This document shows, one piece after another, positions 5,504-6,663 of a stretch of DNA of 6,663 nucleotides. A model generated the notes under the pieces. It did no database searches, was not told the origin of the DNA, and saw only the letters and a list, made by a program, of their open reading frames with translations. How positions within the stretch are numbered: the stretch's first letter is position 1; each line of letters opens with the position of its first letter. The position numbers were made by a program, and so were the translations under genes. The DNA comes from Elusimicrobiota bacterium (GTDB lineage Bacteria > Elusimicrobiota > Elusimicrobia > 2-01-FULL-59-12 > JACPXA01): positions 1 to 6,663 of the forward strand of contig JACPXA010000131.1 in NCBI GenBank assembly GCA_016196785.1, read 5' to 3'.

Positions 5504-6663
5504 AACCAGGACGCAGTCGGAGTTTCATTCCGGGGCTTGCGTTAGCAATTCTCGTCATGGTTTCCCCTCTCGCTGGCTGCACCATGTATACTCGCAACGA
5601 GTTCCTCTATGGAAGCCAGCTCGGATTTCAGCCGCGTCCAGTTGCCCTTCACACTCCACAAACCATACAGAGCAACGACCCATACAGCCGTGTCACAAGG
5701 TTAATGGCCGAACTCAGTCGGGCTGCCCCGTCACGCTGGTTTGCGATCCAGCTCGTTGTAGCTCCTAACCAGTGCGGGATGTGTACCGACGGAAACACTG
5801 TCTATGTTGACCCCAACTTCATAAGCAGCTTTTCTGACGAAGAACTCCTCGGAGCGTTGGCGCATGAACTGGCGCATGGTGACTTAGGGCATATTGGAAT
5901 GGTCCAAGCTGCCGGGCTTTTGGTGACAGGAATATTCCGCGTCATTACAAAGGGCCACCACGTAAGAGACGGCACCGTGATAGCCCATGATCTTACGCAG
6001 GGGTTCGTGATGGGGCAGTTCAGCCAGAAACAGGAGTTAGAGGCTGACCGGCAAGCAAAAACGTATTTGGACGCCCTGGGATACGATGGCACATCCGCCA
6101 TGATTGGCGTAATGGGCAAGCTGCAAGCGCTGGGAGGGCGCCAATGGGCAAGCTGGTTCGCCAGTCACCCGGCCATTCCTGAGCGAATAGCCTCCTTGAG
6201 GGATTTGCACGTGGCCACCACAGCTTCATTTCCTGATGGAAGTCCTCTGCAAAGGAGCTTGGGGTTGATCCCTCCTGCCGATCAAACGCCTCAGCCCAGC
6301 CCGCCAGTAATAGCGAAAGCGGAAGGCGAGATCGTCTCTACTTCTGGGGCAGATGGTGGAGCGATGGCACTGGAAATCAAACAACGGGATGGCTCTACCG
6401 TTCCAGTTGTTGTGGGTACCGGCTCTGTGATCTATCTGAACGAAGAAAACGTAACGTTCAAACCCTTTAGAATTAAACCGGGCATGTTGGCAGACGTTGA
6501 ATACACCTTCGACCTTCAGAAAAATCGGAGCTTCGCTTCGTCATTGAGATTGACGTCCGCTAAACCCGTAGCCTCTCCTGAGGTATTTCCTGACAAGCAA
6601 AAAACATTGGGGGCCCACATTGTGGGCCTCTACTCCTCGGCGCGAAAAACGCTGGGCTTTACC
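5494..6663 (+). CDS. M48-family metalloprotease lipoprotein, 3' end beyond the window
   Basis: At least 390 residues, open at the right edge. The N-terminus has a basic segment (KPGRSR), a hydrophobic run (GLALAILVMVSPLAGC) and the lipobox LAGC with Cys29, so it should be an exported lipoprotein. Two TTG starts are possible: 5494 has AGGGAA 7 nt upstream and is used here; 5500 overlaps the upstream stop as TTGA. ATG 5558 would destroy the signal. Zinc site: HELAH at 124-128, with the third ligand probably Glu181 in ELEADR; His225 in SHPAIPERI is the conserved M48 histidine. Known relatives such as BepA and LoiP degrade or assist outer-membrane proteins in the periplasm. After about residue 250 comes a Pro-rich linker (PPADQTPQPSPP) and a beta-rich domain with DGSTVPVVVGTGSVIYLN and FKPFRIKPGMLADVEY, somewhat like DUF5666-type beta barrels, which ordinary M48 proteases lack. 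Confidence 0.9.
   Translation, partial: MVLKPGRSRSFIPGLALAILVMVSPLAGCTMYTRNEFLYGSQLGFQPRPVALHTPQTIQSNDPYSRVTRLMAELSRAAPSRWFAIQLVVAPNQCGMCTDGNTVYVDPNFISSFSDEELLGALAHELAHGDLGHIGMVQAAGLLVTGIFRVITKGHHVRDGTVIAHDLTQGFVMGQFSQKQELEADRQAKTYLDALGYDGTSAMIGVMGKLQALGGRQWASWFASHPAIPERIASLRDLHVATTASFPDGSPLQRSLGLIPPADQTPQPSPPVIAKAEGEIVSTSGADGGAMALEIKQRDGSTVPVVVGTGSVIYLNEENVTFKPFRIKPGMLADVEYTFDLQKNRSFASSLRLTSAKPVASPEVFPDKQKTLGAHIVGLYSSARKTLGFT

Overview
The window is bacterial: Shine-Dalgarno sequences, ATG/GTG/TTG starts, a sigma70-type promoter and tightly packed genes. Two predicted lipoproteins with classical lipoboxes and an M48 metalloprotease lipoprotein point to a diderm (Gram-negative) host of moderately high GC. 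The mix of orphan families resembles what I associate with soil or subsurface lineages such as deltaproteobacterial, Nitrospirota, NC10 or Acidobacteriota-like genomes. This placement is an impression; no marker gene fixes the phylum.

Layout. (1) 4-2375: two convergent genes encode Fic-domain proteins from different subfamilies, tail to tail, 71 bp apart. Both keep the full catalytic motif and an N-terminal autoinhibitory motif. (2) 2376-2604: a leader with a TATAAT box and a perfect 15-bp palindrome, then a possible gene remnant, with no intact gene. (3) 2605-3336 (-): a lipoprotein. Divergent from it is a plus-strand cluster at 3376-4462: a coiled-coil orphan protein with a perfect SD but a TTG start, a possible 30-residue ORF, and a zinc-ribbon orphan protein whose first codons are out of frame by one base. 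(4) 4471-5215: a strong promoter carrying a 10-bp tandem repeat drives a small Cro/CI-type HTH gene overlapping (ATGA) an ORF6N-domain gene. (5) 5255-6663: a small secreted basic protein overlapping the start of an M48 metalloprotease lipoprotein that runs off the right edge.

How they may work together. Region 4 looks like a self-regulated repressor/antirepressor-type pair: a short DNA-binding protein, a likely operator inside its own promoter, and a translationally coupled ORF6N partner. Region 5 pairs an exported small protein with an exported protease. The Fic genes are probably self-inhibited AMP-transferases. The window reads as an accessory region assembled from small independent modules. 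I see no CRISPR array, tRNA, rRNA, intact transposase or integrase.
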